DNA from: an uncultured Methylococcaceae bacterium
GTDB taxonomy: Bacteria; Pseudomonadota; Gammaproteobacteria; Methylococcales; Methylomonadaceae
Length of the DNA stretch: 46,822 nucleotides
Assembly: GCA_913056195.1 (NCBI GenBank)
Contig: CAJXMF010000015.1
Span: 1 to 46,822 of the forward strand
Direction: 5' to 3'
Positions 33,446 through 43,773 of this stretch are shown here, one piece after another. Below the pieces are notes generated by a model. That model ran no database searches, was not told the origin of the DNA, and was given only the letters and a program-made list of their open reading frames with translations. Position 1 is the stretch's first letter. Each line of letters begins with the position of its first letter. A program made the translations under genes and the position numbers.

Positions 33446-33676
33446 ATGATTGAGTTTGATGTTGAAGTTGATGCGAAAGGGTTGAATTGTCCGTTACCCT
33501 TGCTACGGTTGAAAAAGGCATTGGTGACCATGGAATCTGGTCAAGTCGTCAAGGTGGAGGCAACAGACCCTGCGGCGCATCTGGATTTTGGTGTTTATAT
33601 CGAACAGGCCGGGCATCAGCTTGTCGATGTTATAAAAGACGATGGCTTACAGATTTTTTATATTCGTAAACAATAG
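33446..33676 (+). CDS. TusA-family sulfurtransferase
   Basis: The 76-aa SirA/TusA-fold protein carries the catalytic motif GLNCPLPLLRLKKAL (Cys 15, CPxP). TusA relays persulfide sulfur to tRNA thiolation, molybdopterin or dissimilatory sulfur enzymes. This one lacks an obvious partner, and paralogues with other roles (YedF, TusA-like) share the motif, so no gene symbol is given. It is divergent from cysG and convergent with the NUDIX gene. Confidence 0.85.
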   Translation: MIEFDVEVDAKGLNCPLPLLRLKKALVTMESGQVVKVEATDPAAHLDFGVYIEQAGHQLVDVIKDDGLQIFYIRKQ

Positions 33677-33688
33677 TGAGTTGTGATT

Positions 33689-34126
33689 TCAAGGCCTGAG
33701 TGGTGCTGTCTGGCTGGTTTTTTTATAGTGTTTGTAATCGCTTAAAACCAGGTCATGGTCAAACGCCAGATGGTCTGGGAGTTGGTCAATACTAAACAGT
33801 TGGCAATTTTTGGCGTCATCTGCGGCGATCGGAATGCCCTGTGCCTGAGCGATGTAAACGGCTGTCACCGTATGGCCGCGCGGGTCGCGGTCGGGTTTGG
33901 AATACAGCCCGAGTAATACCTCAAGCGTGACGTCCAATGAGATTTCTTCTTTCGCTTCCCGAATGGCAGTCTGTTCAATGCTTTCGCCAACATCGACAAA
34001 ACCACCTGGAATCGCCCAGCCCAATGGTGGAAAAGCGCGTTCGATCAAAATGATGGGCGTGTCGGGTTGATCGACCAGTTCGATAATAATATCGGCTGCA
34101 ATTAATGGCGTAACAGGGCGTGACAT
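33689..34126 (-). CDS. NUDIX hydrolase
   Basis: The 145-aa protein has a complete Nudix box, GFVDVGESIEQTAIREAKEE (Gly 42 to Glu 61; GX5EX7REUXEEXGU). The preceding PPLGWAIPGG and the absence of extra domains suggest an ADP-ribose or dinucleotide pyrophosphatase, and the position two bases behind nadB hints at NAD-related housekeeping. Substrate specificity cannot be read from sequence. Confidence 0.87.
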   Translation of the reverse strand: MSRPVTPLIAADIIIELVDQPDTPIILIERAFPPLGWAIPGGFVDVGESIEQTAIREAKEEISLDVTLEVLLGLYSKPDRDPRGHTVTAVYIAQAQGIPIAADDAKNCQLFSIDQLPDHLAFDHDLVLSDYKHYKKTSQTAPLRP

Positions 34127-34128
34127 GG

Positions 34129-35769
34129 TCAGGAATCCTTTGCATTGAAATTTTCAGGGATGAGGATGGTGTCTTGCGGCGGGTGTGAATCATCCGGCAC
34201 CGGGTAATCTTTTATAAAATGCAAGCCCCTGCTTTCTTTGCGAGATTGGGCGCAGCGAATAATCAATTCGGCAACGGTGACGAGGTTGCGTAATTCCAGT
34301 AGATCACTGCTGATTCGGAATTGACTATAGTATTCGGCAATTTCTTCTTTCAGCAGTTTAAGCCGACTCATCGCCCGGTTTAATCTTTTAGTGGTACGAA
34401 CAATGCCGACATAATCCCACATAAAATGGCGTAATTCGTCCCAGTTATGGGCGATAACGACCTCTTCATCCGAATCGCTGACCTGCGATTCATCCCATTT
34501 AGGTAAATCGGGCGGTGGCGGAATATCGGGCAATAAGCGTTTGATATCCTGGCTGGCGCGATCGGCAAAGACCAGGCATTCCAGCAGTGAATTACTGGCC
34601 ATACGATTGGCGCCATGCAATCCTGTACAGGCGACTTCACCAATCGCGTAGAGGCTGTCGATATCGGTGCGGGCATAGCTGTCTGTGACGACACCCCCAC
34701 AGGTGTAATGCGCCGCTGGGACAACAGGGATGGGATCTTTGCTGATGTCAATATCAAAACTCAGACATTTTTCATAAATCGTTGGGAAATGCTGTTGCAG
34801 AAAATCTCTGGATTTATGTGTAATATCCAGGTACACGCAGTCCAGGCCGCGTTTTTTGATTTCGTGGTCAATGGCGCGGGCGACAATATCGCGTGGTGCC
34901 AATTCGAGGCGATCATCATAATGTTGCATAAAGGGCTCGCCATTCGGCAAAACCAGGTGTGCGCCTTCGCCACGCACCGCTTCGCTGATCAAAAATGAAC
35001 GCGAATGCGGGTGATACAGACAGGTGGGGTGAAACTGCATGAATTCCATATTGCTGATTCTGCAACCCGAGCGCCAGGCCAGCGCGATACCATCACCCGT
35101 TGAAATATGCGGATTGGTCGAATACAAATAGACTTTACTGGCACCGCCGGTCGCCAAAACGGTACATTTAGCGGCGATGGTTTTGATGGTATCCGAGCGA
35201 CTGTCCAACACATAGGCGCCTAGAATACGTTGCGGTTTGATCCCCAGTTTTTGTGCGCTGATCAGTTCTACGGCATTATGATATTCCAGCAGCGTGATAT
35301 TGGGGTGCTGTTTAGCGCGAGAAATCAAGGTTGTCGAAACGGCTTTGCCGGTTGCATCATCAATATGTGCAATACGGCGATGAGAGTGTCCGCCTTCACG
35401 ATTCAGATGCAGTTCTATGCGCCCCTGACTGTCACGTCTTTCGGTAAAGCAAACCCCTTGGTTGCGTAGCCATTCAATGCTTTTTCGGCCATGCGAGACA
35501 GTCAATTCGACGATGTCACGGTGACAAAGGCCGGCGCCGGCAATCAGTGTGTCTTGTATATGGGACTCTACCGAATCATGTTCATCCAGGACGGCCGAAA
35601 TACCGCCCTGTGCATAATAGGTGCTGCCTTCGGTAAGGGCGAACTTGGATAATACGGCGACACGGGTGTGCTCGGCCAGTTTTAATGCCAGGGTCAGACC
35701 TGCACCGCCACTGCCGATAATCAGAACGTCAAAATGCTCAGTTTTTGTGTGTATGGACACGTCGCTCAT
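34129..35769 (-). CDS. nadB: L-aspartate oxidase
   Basis: The 546-aa flavoenzyme oxidises L-aspartate to iminoaspartate, the first step of NAD synthesis. The FAD dinucleotide fold is [18 protein letters not shown] (about 15-32), followed by [28 protein letters not shown]-like substrate residues (EGGHSHRRI), [34 protein letters not shown] and the FAD-binding [15 protein letters not shown]. Length matches E. coli NadB (540 aa). It is divergent from rpoE, the conserved order in gammaproteobacteria, and is followed by the NUDIX gene two bases later. Confidence 0.96.
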   Translation of the reverse strand: MSDVSIHTKTEHFDVLIIGSGGAGLTLALKLAEHTRVAVLSKFALTEGSTYYAQGGISAVLDEHDSVESHIQDTLIAGAGLCHRDIVELTVSHGRKSIEWLRNQGVCFTERRDSQGRIELHLNREGGHSHRRIAHIDDATGKAVSTTLISRAKQHPNITLLEYHNAVELISAQKLGIKPQRILGAYVLDSRSDTIKTIAAKCTVLATGGASKVYLYSTNPHISTGDGIALAWRSGCRISNMEFMQFHPTCLYHPHSRSFLISEAVRGEGAHLVLPNGEPFMQHYDDRLELAPRDIVARAIDHEIKKRGLDCVYLDITHKSRDFLQQHFPTIYEKCLSFDIDISKDPIPVVPAAHYTCGGVVTDSYARTDIDSLYAIGEVACTGLHGANRMASNSLLECLVFADRASQDIKRLLPDIPPPPDLPKWDESQVSDSDEEVVIAHNWDELRHFMWDYVGIVRTTKRLNRAMSRLKLLKEEIAEYYSQFRISSDLLELRNLVTVAELIIRCAQSRKESRGLHFIKDYPVPDDSHPPQDTILIPENFNAKDS

Positions 35770-35926
35770 TTATTTATTGAAATTGGGTTATCATATCAGC
35801 TACTAACGTTTTTATGCTATTTTATGAGATCAACGAAGCTATCTGGAAAATCTGATGACAGTATAAGCTCATCGTGACTTTGACGGATGGGAAAACCGCA
35901 GCCTGAGAACATTTTTTATATTCACA

Positions 35927-35952
35927 GAACTTATAAGGTTTAATTCTGTCTA
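35927..35952 (+). promoter_or_regulatory. Sigma-E-like promoter ahead of rpoE
   Basis: GAACTT (35927-35932) and TCTA (35949-35952) are separated by 16 bases, close to the sigma-E consensus GGAACTT-N16-TCTRA. Transcription would begin about 8 bases further, leaving a short leader before the GTG start. This fits the known autoregulation of rpoE operons. Confidence 0.55.
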
Positions 35953-35974
35953 TTCTCCTACTGAAAATACAATT

Positions 35975-36580
35975 GTGAGCGATCAAACAAGGAACAACGC
36001 CGACCTGGATAAAGAGTTGGTGCAGAGGGTTCAGCAAGGCGATAAATCGGCTTTTGATTTACTGGTGCTGAAATACCAGCATCGGATCATTCAATTGGTG
36101 AATCGTTTTATTAAAGACCCAAGCGAAGCTCAGGATGTCGCACAAGAGGCGTTTGTCAAAGCTTACCGTGCTTTGGGTAACTTCAGGGGGGACAGCGCGT
36201 TTTATACCTGGTTGTATCGCATTGCGATCAATACGGCTAAAAATTATCTTATGTCGCGTACGCGGCGGCATACGGATTATGAAGTTGATCTGCAGGATGC
36301 CGAACAAGTGGAAAATGTCCCCCAATTGAAAGGCATGGAAACGCCCGATAATGACATCATGAATGAACAGATTATTGATGCGATTCGTGAGGCTATCGAT
36401 GATTTGCCTGAAGATATGCGAACAGCGATTACGCTGAGGGAATTCGATGGTATGAGTTATGAAGAAATTGCTGAGGCAATGGGGTGTCCTGTCGGTACGG
36501 TTAGATCGCGTATTTTCAGAGCCCGTGAAGCCATTGATAAAAAATTATCTCCACTGCTTGATAAAAAAGGTGTTTTTTAA
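35975..36580 (+). CDS. rpoE: RNA polymerase sigma-E factor (AlgU/RpoE)
   Basis: The 201-aa ECF sigma factor has region 2 (LVQRVQQGDKSAFDLLVLKY, PSEAQDVAQEAFVKAYRAL, FYTWLYRIAINTAKNYL) and region 4 (LPEDMRTAITLREFDGMSYE, EIAEAMGCPVGTVRSRIFRA). It directs envelope-stress transcription. The start is GTG at 35975, with no strong Shine-Dalgarno; the next residues, SDQTRNNADLDKELVQRVQQGD, align with E. coli RpoE. It is the first gene of the rpoE-rseA-rseB operon and its stop overlaps the rseA start by one base. Confidence 0.96.
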   Translation: MSDQTRNNADLDKELVQRVQQGDKSAFDLLVLKYQHRIIQLVNRFIKDPSEAQDVAQEAFVKAYRALGNFRGDSAFYTWLYRIAINTAKNYLMSRTRRHTDYEVDLQDAEQVENVPQLKGMETPDNDIMNEQIIDAIREAIDDLPEDMRTAITLREFDGMSYEEIAEAMGCPVGTVRSRIFRAREAIDKKLSPLLDKKGVF

Positions 36581-37155
36581 TGCAAGAACAACAAAATATT
36601 GGCCTGAAATTATCGCAATTTCTCGATGACGAGCTTGATCAGCAGCAGGCTTTGTCACTGTTAAAAAAAATGCGACACAATACAGACATCGAAGTCAAAA
36701 TGTTGCGCTATCAGGTCATCGGACAGGTTCTGCGTACCGAAGAATCCATTCACAAACCCATTTATCTGGTGAATAAAGTACATGATGCGCTTGACAATGA
36801 AGTGTTTCATTTTCATCCCGCAACAAAAACAGCGCACAAGAAAATCAAGCGGGTGGCGATTGCCGCAACGCTTGCAGCTGTTGCCATTATGATTCCAATC
36901 GTACAAAAACAAAATACAACGCATCAGAACGATGTCGTGCAGATTGCGCATAAACAGCCGGAATCATTCAAGTCTCAAGGCCAAACATTAACGGTAGCCC
37001 ATGTTGATCAAACTTCACCGGTTTTGCGACAACGTACCCTGGCCAGAGAGCGGCTGAATGATTATTTATATGCCCATAGCAATCGCATCTTTGTGACCCC
37101 GGATGCGTCATTTAGCCCTTATGTTCGAACAGCAAGTCTGCGCGCAGGGCAATGA
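36580..37155 (+). CDS. rseA: Anti-sigma-E factor RseA (MucA)
   Basis: The 191-aa membrane protein has a cytoplasmic sigma-binding domain (LSQFLDDELDQQQALSLLKK, about 11-30; VIGQVLR), one TM helix (about 91-108) and a periplasmic tail that regulated proteolysis would cut. It sequesters RpoE at the membrane. Starts are coupled at both ends: its ATG overlaps the rpoE stop and its stop overlaps the rseB ATG. Confidence 0.92.
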   Translation: MQEQQNIGLKLSQFLDDELDQQQALSLLKKMRHNTDIEVKMLRYQVIGQVLRTEESIHKPIYLVNKVHDALDNEVFHFHPATKTAHKKIKRVAIAATLAAVAIMIPIVQKQNTTHQNDVVQIAHKQPESFKSQGQTLTVAHVDQTSPVLRQRTLARERLNDYLYAHSNRIFVTPDASFSPYVRTASLRAGQ

Positions 37156-38099
37156 TGTTGATACATTCCGTTTTTTTTGTGCTGTATTGGGTTATTGTCT
37201 CGGCAGCGTATGCAGAAGAACAGACCGCTGCTGAGTATCTAGGAAAAATGCGCCAGGCTATGCACACGCTGAATTACCAAGGTACGGTCGTGTTTATGGA
37301 AAATGGTGCGCTTGATGCCGTTCATTATCGGCATGCGGTTGTAAGGGGGCGAGAGCAAGAACAGTTGATTTCCCTGAATTCGCCGGCCAGGGAAATTATT
37401 CGGGAAGCCGGTACGGTTCAATGTATTTTTAAAGAAACCGGTCAGTCTGTTGTTGATCACAGGCCGTTAAATCACTCTTTTTTGATTGACTTTCCACAAG
37501 ACATCGGTCGTCTTGAACAATTTTATCGATTTGAAAACAAGGGTATGGAAACGGTCGCCATGCGGCCTTGCCACAGAATTGATATTATGCCGCGCGATGA
37601 TTATCGGTATGCCTGGCGAATCTGGATTGATAAGGATGTTTTTTTGCCGTTAAAAATAGAATTACTGGATTTGACCGGAAAAGCATTGGAACAAGTGGTG
37701 TTTACTGATTTATCCTTGCCGGCTACTATTCCGTTTATTTCATTAGACGACACATCAGAGGATAAAGTGCGGCACATTCATCAGACAACAAATCAGCCGC
37801 AGGCAACATGGCCTTTTATTTTGAAAAATATACCGCCGGGTTTTGAAACGCAGTTTTATACCCAAAAACCCATTCATAAAGCCTCCGAATACAGTGTCTC
37901 TCATCTTTTGCTGAGTGATGGATTGTCTTCTGTTTCGGTTTATCTGGATCAAGCCGATGATTCATTAGGTGATAGTCAAGAAAGTTTAGGCAGTGTCAAT
38001 TCGGTCACACGGATATTAGGCGATAAGTTATTGGTTGTTTTGGGTAAGGTTCCACCTAAAACCGTTCAATTTATTGCCAAAGGTGTTGTCTTAAAATAG
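37152..38099 (+). CDS. rseB: Sigma-E regulatory protein RseB (MucB)
   Basis: The 315-aa periplasmic protein has a signal peptide (FFVLYWVIVSAAYA) and the MucB/RseB fold: EYLGKMRQAMHTLNYQGTVV at the start, the LolA-like N-terminal domain to about 200 (CHRIDIMPRDDYRYAWRIWI), and the small C-terminal domain (LLSDGLSSVSVYLD). It protects RseA from DegS and senses mislocalised LPS or lipoproteins. It is the last gene of the operon; no rseC or degP-like gene follows. Confidence 0.92.
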   Translation: MMLIHSVFFVLYWVIVSAAYAEEQTAAEYLGKMRQAMHTLNYQGTVVFMENGALDAVHYRHAVVRGREQEQLISLNSPAREIIREAGTVQCIFKETGQSVVDHRPLNHSFLIDFPQDIGRLEQFYRFENKGMETVAMRPCHRIDIMPRDDYRYAWRIWIDKDVFLPLKIELLDLTGKALEQVVFTDLSLPATIPFISLDDTSEDKVRHIHQTTNQPQATWPFILKNIPPGFETQFYTQKPIHKASEYSVSHLLLSDGLSSVSVYLDQADDSLGDSQESLGSVNSVTRILGDKLLVVLGKVPPKTVQFIAKGVVLK

Positions 38100-38124
38100 C
38101 GCTGAGTTTTAACTGTGTATTTGC

Positions 38125-38130
38125 TATAAT
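38125..38130 (+). promoter_or_regulatory. Extended -10 promoter element upstream of dapA
   Basis: TTTGCTATAAT ends at 38130: a perfect TATAAT box with the TGN extension, about 107 bases before the dapA ATG. The -35 region has no good TTGACA match. The leader (38140-38236) shows no recognised riboswitch. Confidence 0.5.
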
Positions 38131-38236
38131 GCCGTCATTTTTAACACGGATAAAGCGTTGTTTCGGGTGGGTATCTTTTCATTGTCCTACATCGTGAATC
38201 CGCTACATTCCAATATTGTTCAGACGAGAGATTTGC

Positions 38237-39112
38237 ATGATTCAAGGTAGCATCGTTGCGCTAGTAACCCCCATGACTGAAAATGGTGCGGTTGACTATG
38301 AGAGTCTGGATAGACTCATTGAGTTTCATATTGAGCAAGGTACCGATGCATTGGTCGCCGTCGGAACCACAGGTGAATCAGCAACATTAGATGAGCAGGA
38401 ACATTGCGCAGTTGTCAAACGTGTTGTCGATCAGGTCAACGGCCGTATTCCTGTGATTGCGGGTACGGGTGCAAATTCCACAACGGAAGCCATTGCATTG
38501 ACAAACAAGGCCAAACAGGTCGGCGCTGATGCCTGTCTGTTGGTGACGCCTTACTACAACAAGCCGACACAGGAAGGCTTGTATCAACACTTTAAGGCGA
38601 TTGCAGAAGCGGTTGCCATTCCTCAAATCCTTTATAACGTGCCTGGACGCACGGCCTGCGACATGTTGCCGGAAACGATTGGTCGTTTGGCTAAAATGGA
38701 CAACATTATCGGCGTAAAAGAAGCGACGGGTACACTGCAGCGGGTGCGTCAGATCAGGCAACTGACCGGGCCCGATTTTGCACTTTATACCGGCGACGAT
38801 GCCAGTAGTCTTGAATTCTGTTTGCTGGGGGGGCAAGGTTCAATTACGGTTACCGGTAATGTGGCGCCTGCTTTGGTGCATGAGATGATTATGGCAGCGA
38901 TGGCCGGCGACAAGGACAAGGCAGAGCAAATAGACACTAAATTGATGGGTTTACATCAATCCTTGTTTATCGAATCCAATCCGATTCCGGTTAAATGGGC
39001 CGTTGCCGAAATGGGTTTGATGGGCCAGGGTATTCGTCTGCCATTGACCTGGCTCAGTGAGGCGAATCAATCTCGGGTTAAAGCGGCTATGCAGCAGGCG
39101 GGTGTTGTTTAA
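38237..39112 (+). CDS. dapA: 4-hydroxy-tetrahydrodipicolinate synthase
   Basis: The 291-aa lysine/diaminopimelate enzyme condenses pyruvate with aspartate semialdehyde. The pyruvate-binding threonines are in VGTTGESATL, the catalytic tyrosine in LLVTPYYNKPTQEG and the Schiff-base lysine in IIGVKEATGT. The ATG at 38237 gives the canonical N-terminus MIQGSIVALVTPM; a TTG seven codons earlier would add a non-conserved tail. GAGAG lies upstream. The stop overlaps the bamC ATG by one base, the conserved gammaproteobacterial dapA-bamC order. Confidence 0.96.
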   Translation: MIQGSIVALVTPMTENGAVDYESLDRLIEFHIEQGTDALVAVGTTGESATLDEQEHCAVVKRVVDQVNGRIPVIAGTGANSTTEAIALTNKAKQVGADACLLVTPYYNKPTQEGLYQHFKAIAEAVAIPQILYNVPGRTACDMLPETIGRLAKMDNIIGVKEATGTLQRVRQIRQLTGPDFALYTGDDASSLEFCLLGGQGSITVTGNVAPALVHEMIMAAMAGDKDKAEQIDTKLMGLHQSLFIESNPIPVKWAVAEMGLMGQGIRLPLTWLSEANQSRVKAAMQQAGVV

Positions 39113-39789
39113 TGCGGCATAAATCTTCGCATTGGGTGTTACTTGCGATTATTTGTGTTGTTGGTTTGCCTGCATGCAGCACAATAAAAAGCTATTTTCC
39201 TGATAAAACCAAGGATTATCAGCTGGAAACCGAGCTGCCGCCTTTAGCGTTGCCCGATGACATTAAGCCTGAGGCTAAAATTAAAGATCAGCCGATTTTG
39301 CCGGAACCTGTTTACTCAAGGGAAAGTTCAGGCACAGTCCAGACTGAAATCGCAAAAAACAAACCGGATGAGGCCAAAAAAACCTTGTATTCCCCGGTTG
39401 AACTGATCGAATATGATGCGGGTGCAACCCGGCTCAGAATTTACCAACCCATCGACAAAGCCTGGCGCTTTGTCGGCAAGGCGTTGAGCCGACAGGCGAT
39501 TGAAATCACCCAACGCGATCGCCAGGGATATTCCTATACTGTTCAATATGATTCCCATGCCAGAAAAGTTGAAGACGGTACGTTATGGGATGAACTGATG
39601 TTTTTCATTGGCAATGAGCCTTCACAGGAAAAGCAATATTACATTCAACTGTCCCCCCGAAATAGTGAGCTGACTGACGTTGTTGTACTTGATGATCAAA
39701 AGCAACCGGTGCGGCAAGGGGATGGATTGAAATTGCTTAAATTACTTAAAACAACAATTAATAACGATCTGGCGCATCATACCCGATAA
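39112..39789 (+). CDS. bamC: Outer-membrane assembly lipoprotein BamC
   Basis: The 225-aa lipoprotein has a signal peptide ending GLPAC (Cys 22), an unstructured proline-rich segment (LETELPPLALPDDIKP, about 42-57) and a helix-grip domain (RLRIYQPIDKAWRFVGKALS and following). It is shorter than E. coli BamC (344 aa) and appears to have only one helix-grip domain. It is an accessory part of the BAM beta-barrel assembly complex on the outer membrane. Its ATG overlaps the dapA stop, supporting the identification. Confidence 0.83.
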   Translation: MRHKSSHWVLLAIICVVGLPACSTIKSYFPDKTKDYQLETELPPLALPDDIKPEAKIKDQPILPEPVYSRESSGTVQTEIAKNKPDEAKKTLYSPVELIEYDAGATRLRIYQPIDKAWRFVGKALSRQAIEITQRDRQGYSYTVQYDSHARKVEDGTLWDELMFFIGNEPSQEKQYYIQLSPRNSELTDVVVLDDQKQPVRQGDGLKLLKLLKTTINNDLAHHTR

Positions 39790-39814
39790 GCGCCTATGAC
39801 TTCATTGACTTATC

Positions 39815-42800
39815 ATGCTGAAATTTTCTGGAACACCCGCGTATTCTGATTTTCGGATAGCGCAGCTTTTAAGCGATCTTCAAGACATCGCACCTGACGT
39901 GACAGCTATCGATGCGCATTATGTGCATTTTGTGGATTTTAAAGACGTGCTGTCAACGTCCGATACCGAGATTCTTCAACAGCTTTTGTCGTATGGCTAT
40001 CCGATACGGGAAGACCTTATCGGCGGCCGTAAATTATGGGTTGCGCCGAGACCTGGCACGATTTCGCCCTGGTCGAGCAAAGCGACAGAAATCGCCGAGC
40101 GTTGTGGTTTGGACAACATAAAACGTCTGGAACGGGGGATAGAATATCAGATTATCAGCACAACAGATTTAACGTCGACGCAATTAGAGCAGATAAAAGC
40201 GCAGATTCATGACCGGATGACCGAAACGGTACTGGAGAATGAATCGGATCTGCTTAATCTATTTGCCGAACATGATCCAGCCCCCTTGGAAACCATCCCT
40301 TTAATGACGCAAGGGCGAGCGGCGCTGGTTGATGCTAACCAGGCACTTGGACTGGCCTTGTCCGAGGATGAAATTGATTACCTGAACGAGAGCTTTAGCC
40401 AACTGGGGCGAAATCCGACCGATGTTGAGCTGATGATGTTTGCCCAGGCGAATTCAGAACATTGCCGACATAAAATCTTCAATGCCAGTTGGACCATTGA
40501 TGGTGTTGATCAGGCGATGACATTATTCAAGATGATTCGACATACGGCTGAAAGAAGCCCGGAAGGTATTCTGTCGGCTTATAGCGACAATGCCTCGGTG
40601 ATCGAAGGCAGCCCGGCACAGGTTTTTTTTCGTCATCCCAAAACAGGTGAATATGCGTATCAACAAGAGCCTGCGCATTTATTGATGAAAGTCGAAACCC
40701 ATAATCACCCGACGGCGATTTCACCGCATCCGGGGGCGGCGACAGGTTCAGGCGGGGAAATTCGTGATGAAGGTGCAACAGGCCGGGGTTCGACGCCCAA
40801 GGCCGGATTGACGGGTTTTTCGGTATCGCATCTTAATATTCCGGGCTTCAGGCAGCCGTGGGAATATGATTTTGGCAAACCCTCGCGGATTGCCTCGGCA
40901 CTGGATATTATGCTGGAAGGCCCGATTGGTGGTGCGGCGTTTAATAATGAATTTGGCCGGCCTAATATTGCCGGTTATTTTCGTAGCTTTGAACAGCCTT
41001 CGGAAACGGGTATCGAAAACCACTATCGTGGTTATCACAAACCGATCATGATTGCTGGCGGCATGGGTAATATTCGGCCGATGCTGGTCAATAAAAACCC
41101 CATTCCTGCTGGCTCGTTGATAATTATCCTCGGCGGCCCGGCTATGCTGATTGGCTTGGGTGGGGGCGCGGCGTCTTCACAAACCTCCGGCGAAAGTGCC
41201 GAGCAACTGGATTTTGCATCGGTACAGCGGGAAAATCCGGAGATGGAACGCCGTTGTCAGGAAGTGATTAATCACTGTAATGCCTTGGGCGACGATACGC
41301 CCATCATCTCGATTCATGATATTGGTGCGGGCGGTTTATCTAATGCCGTACCTGAAATCATTCACGACTGCAATCGAGGCGGATCATTTGAATTAAGAAA
41401 CGTCCACACCGCCGATAAAGGCATGTCACCAATGCAGATCTGGTGTAATGAGGCCCAGGAACGCTATGTTGTGGCGATTCATCCTGAATCATTACCTTTG
41501 TTTAAATCCTTTTGTCAGCGTGAACACTGTCTTTTCGCCGTGATTGGGCATGCCACCGATGAAGAGCATTTGCGCTTGAGTGATGAGTGGTTAGGCGGCA
41601 ACGCTGTCGATTTGCCGATGTCGGTATTATTCGGCAAGCCGCCGAAAATGCACCGTACTGTTCAACATATTGAAAAAAATCTGCCGGAACTTGATTTTAA
41701 CAGTATTGAATTGGCCGAAGCGGTAGATCGGGTATTATCGTTTCCGGCTGTGGCCGATAAAAGTTTTTTGATTCATATTGGCGACCGCTCGGTAACCGGG
41801 CTGGTGGCGCGTGACCAGATGGTCGGGCCCTGGCAAATACCGGTTGCCGATGTTGCCGTCACGGCGACAGATTTTCAAGGCTATCACGGTGAAGCGATGG
41901 CGATGGGAGAGCGCACGCCACTGGCTTTAATTGATGCGCCGGCTTCGGGTCGCATGGCGATTGCCGAAGCACTGACCAATCTGGCCGCCAGCCGTATTGA
42001 AAACTTGGGCAAGATTAAATTATCGGCGAACTGGATGGCGGCGGCCGGCAGTGAAGGTGAAGATGCGGCCCTTTTCGATACGGTAAAAGCCATTGGGATG
42101 GAACTGTGTCCTGAATTAGGGATCGCCATTCCAGTCGGTAAGGATTCATTGTCGATGAAAAGCGTCTGGCGTGATGCGTCGGGTGAAAAAACCATGACCT
42201 CGCCCTTATCTTTGATTATTACCGCTTTTACTCCGGTCGTCGATATTCGGCAAACCCTGACGCCCGAATTAAAAAATGAAGAAAGTCTGCTGTTGTTGAT
42301 TGATTTGAGCCAGGGTAAAAATCGCTTGGGTGGTTCGGTACTCGCGCAGGTTTATCGACAGCTGGGTCGGGAATGTCCAGATGTTGATGATGCTGCGCTT
42401 TTGAAAGCCTTTTTTGAAGCCATTCAAACCCTGAATCAGCAACAATTGATTATGGCCTATCACGACCGCTCCGATGGCGGTTTATTGGCCACGGTCAGCG
42501 AAATGATGTTTGCAGGGCGACAAGGTGTCCATCTGCAACTGGATTCTTTGGACGATGATATTTTAGCGGCCTTGTTTAATGAGGAATTAGGCGCTGTCAT
42601 TCAGATTTCCCCGGATAACCTGGAGGCCGTTGCCCAGTGCCTGGCTGATGCGGGTTTAGCCCGATGCTGTCATCAAATCGGTTGCGTGATGCCTGCGCAG
42701 GAATTGAAAATCATGCATCAGGGGCGTTTGGTTTATCGGGCCAGTCGGGCACAGTTGCAGCAAAACTGGTCTCAACTCAGCTATCAAATGCAGGCGCTAA

Positions 42801-43684
42801 GGGACAATCCCGACTGTGCCAAACAGGAGTTTGACCGTATCGCCGATGATAATGATCCGGGACGCCATGTAAAGCTGACATTCGATGTGAATGAGGATAT
42901 TTGTGCGCCGTTCATTAACACGACGCAACCTAAAGTCGCTATTCTCAGAGAGCAAGGCGTCAATGGTCACGTGGAAATGGCTGCTGCATTCGATCGCGCC
43001 GGATTTCAGTCGATTGATATACACATGACTGATATTATTTCGGGACGTGTTTCATTGCAGGAATTTGTTGGTCTTGTTGCCTGTGGTGGATTTTCGTATG
43101 GTGATGTCCTCGGTGCGGGCGGCGGTTGGGCCAAATCAATCCTGTTCAATCAACGGGCATTGGCCGAATTCAGCGGGTTTTTTCAACGAACGGATACCTT
43201 TGCCTTAGGTGTTTGTAATGGCTGTCAAATGCTGAGTGCCTTGAAAAGTATCATTCCGGGTGCTGATCATTGGCCGGCATTTAAACGTAATCTTTCTGAA
43301 CAATTTGAAGCGCGGGTGGCCATGGTGGAAATTCAGCCATCGGCGTCTATTTTTCTACATGAGATGGAAGGTTCAATGATGCCGGTGGTGATAGCACATG
43401 GTGAAGGTCGTGCGGTATTCGAGTCTGGTACGCTGGAAAAGGCCCAGGTTGCACTGCGTTATATCGATCATTATGGCAAGGTGACGATAGATTTTCCGAT
43501 GAATCCAAATGGATCTGAGCAGGGTATTACCGGACTGACGACAGAAGATGGGCGGTTTACCATCATGATGCCGCATCCGGAGCGTTGTTTCAGAGCTGTT
43601 CAGAATTCCTGGCATCCGGCTGACTGGCAGGAAGATGGTGCCTGGATGCGCATGTTTCGTAATGCCAGAGTTTGGGTTGGATAA
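39815..43684 (+). CDS. purL: Phosphoribosylformylglycinamidine synthase (large, single-chain)
   Basis: The 1289-aa purine enzyme converts FGAR and glutamine to FGAM. It has the N-terminal PurS-like domain, two AIR-synthase-like halves ([55 protein letters not shown]) and a C-terminal class I glutamine amidotransferase with nucleophile [10 protein letters not shown] (Cys near 1133) and the His in [11 protein letters not shown]. Length matches E. coli PurL (1295 aa). It follows bamC after 25 bases and may share its transcript. Confidence 0.97.
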   Translation: MLKFSGTPAYSDFRIAQLLSDLQDIAPDVTAIDAHYVHFVDFKDVLSTSDTEILQQLLSYGYPIREDLIGGRKLWVAPRPGTISPWSSKATEIAERCGLDNIKRLERGIEYQIISTTDLTSTQLEQIKAQIHDRMTETVLENESDLLNLFAEHDPAPLETIPLMTQGRAALVDANQALGLALSEDEIDYLNESFSQLGRNPTDVELMMFAQANSEHCRHKIFNASWTIDGVDQAMTLFKMIRHTAERSPEGILSAYSDNASVIEGSPAQVFFRHPKTGEYAYQQEPAHLLMKVETHNHPTAISPHPGAATGSGGEIRDEGATGRGSTPKAGLTGFSVSHLNIPGFRQPWEYDFGKPSRIASALDIMLEGPIGGAAFNNEFGRPNIAGYFRSFEQPSETGIENHYRGYHKPIMIAGGMGNIRPMLVNKNPIPAGSLIIILGGPAMLIGLGGGAASSQTSGESAEQLDFASVQRENPEMERRCQEVINHCNALGDDTPIISIHDIGAGGLSNAVPEIIHDCNRGGSFELRNVHTADKGMSPMQIWCNEAQERYVVAIHPESLPLFKSFCQREHCLFAVIGHATDEEHLRLSDEWLGGNAVDLPMSVLFGKPPKMHRTVQHIEKNLPELDFNSIELAEAVDRVLSFPAVADKSFLIHIGDRSVTGLVARDQMVGPWQIPVADVAVTATDFQGYHGEAMAMGERTPLALIDAPASGRMAIAEALTNLAASRIENLGKIKLSANWMAAAGSEGEDAALFDTVKAIGMELCPELGIAIPVGKDSLSMKSVWRDASGEKTMTSPLSLIITAFTPVVDIRQTLTPELKNEESLLLLIDLSQGKNRLGGSVLAQVYRQLGRECPDVDDAALLKAFFEAIQTLNQQQLIMAYHDRSDGGLLATVSEMMFAGRQGVHLQLDSLDDDILAALFNEELGAVIQISPDNLEAVAQCLADAGLARCCHQIGCVMPAQELKIMHQGRLVYRASRAQLQQNWSQLSYQMQALRDNPDCAKQEFDRIADDNDPGRHVKLTFDVNEDICAPFINTTQPKVAILREQGVNGHVEMAAAFDRAGFQSIDIHMTDIISGRVSLQEFVGLVACGGFSYGDVLGAGGGWAKSILFNQRALAEFSGFFQRTDTFALGVCNGCQMLSALKSIIPGADHWPAFKRNLSEQFEARVAMVEIQPSASIFLHEMEGSMMPVVIAHGEGRAVFESGTLEKAQVALRYIDHYGKVTIDFPMNPNGSEQGITGLTTEDGRFTIMMPHPERCFRAVQNSWHPADWQEDGAWMRMFRNARVWVG

Positions 43685-43700
43685 TTTTTTTAGAAGAAGG

Positions 43701-43728
43701 CTTGAAATTTAAATCAGCATCCTCATTA
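43701..43728 (+). promoter_or_regulatory. Sigma-32-like heat-shock promoter ahead of the Hsp20 gene
   Basis: CTTGAA (43701-43706), then 14 bases, then CCTCATTA (43721-43728) resembles the sigma-32 consensus CTTGAA-N13-15-CCCCATNT. It lies about 45 bases before the Hsp20 ATG, which makes heat-shock control plausible. Confidence 0.55.
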
Positions 43729-43773
43729 TTGTTTTGCAGTGAATGATTTTTAGCAAAAATGTGGAGGTGTATT

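Noticed and set aside
38140-38236. Lysine riboswitch in the dapA leader
   Set aside because: The leader is under 110 bases, too short for the lysine aptamer, and no conserved helices are visible.
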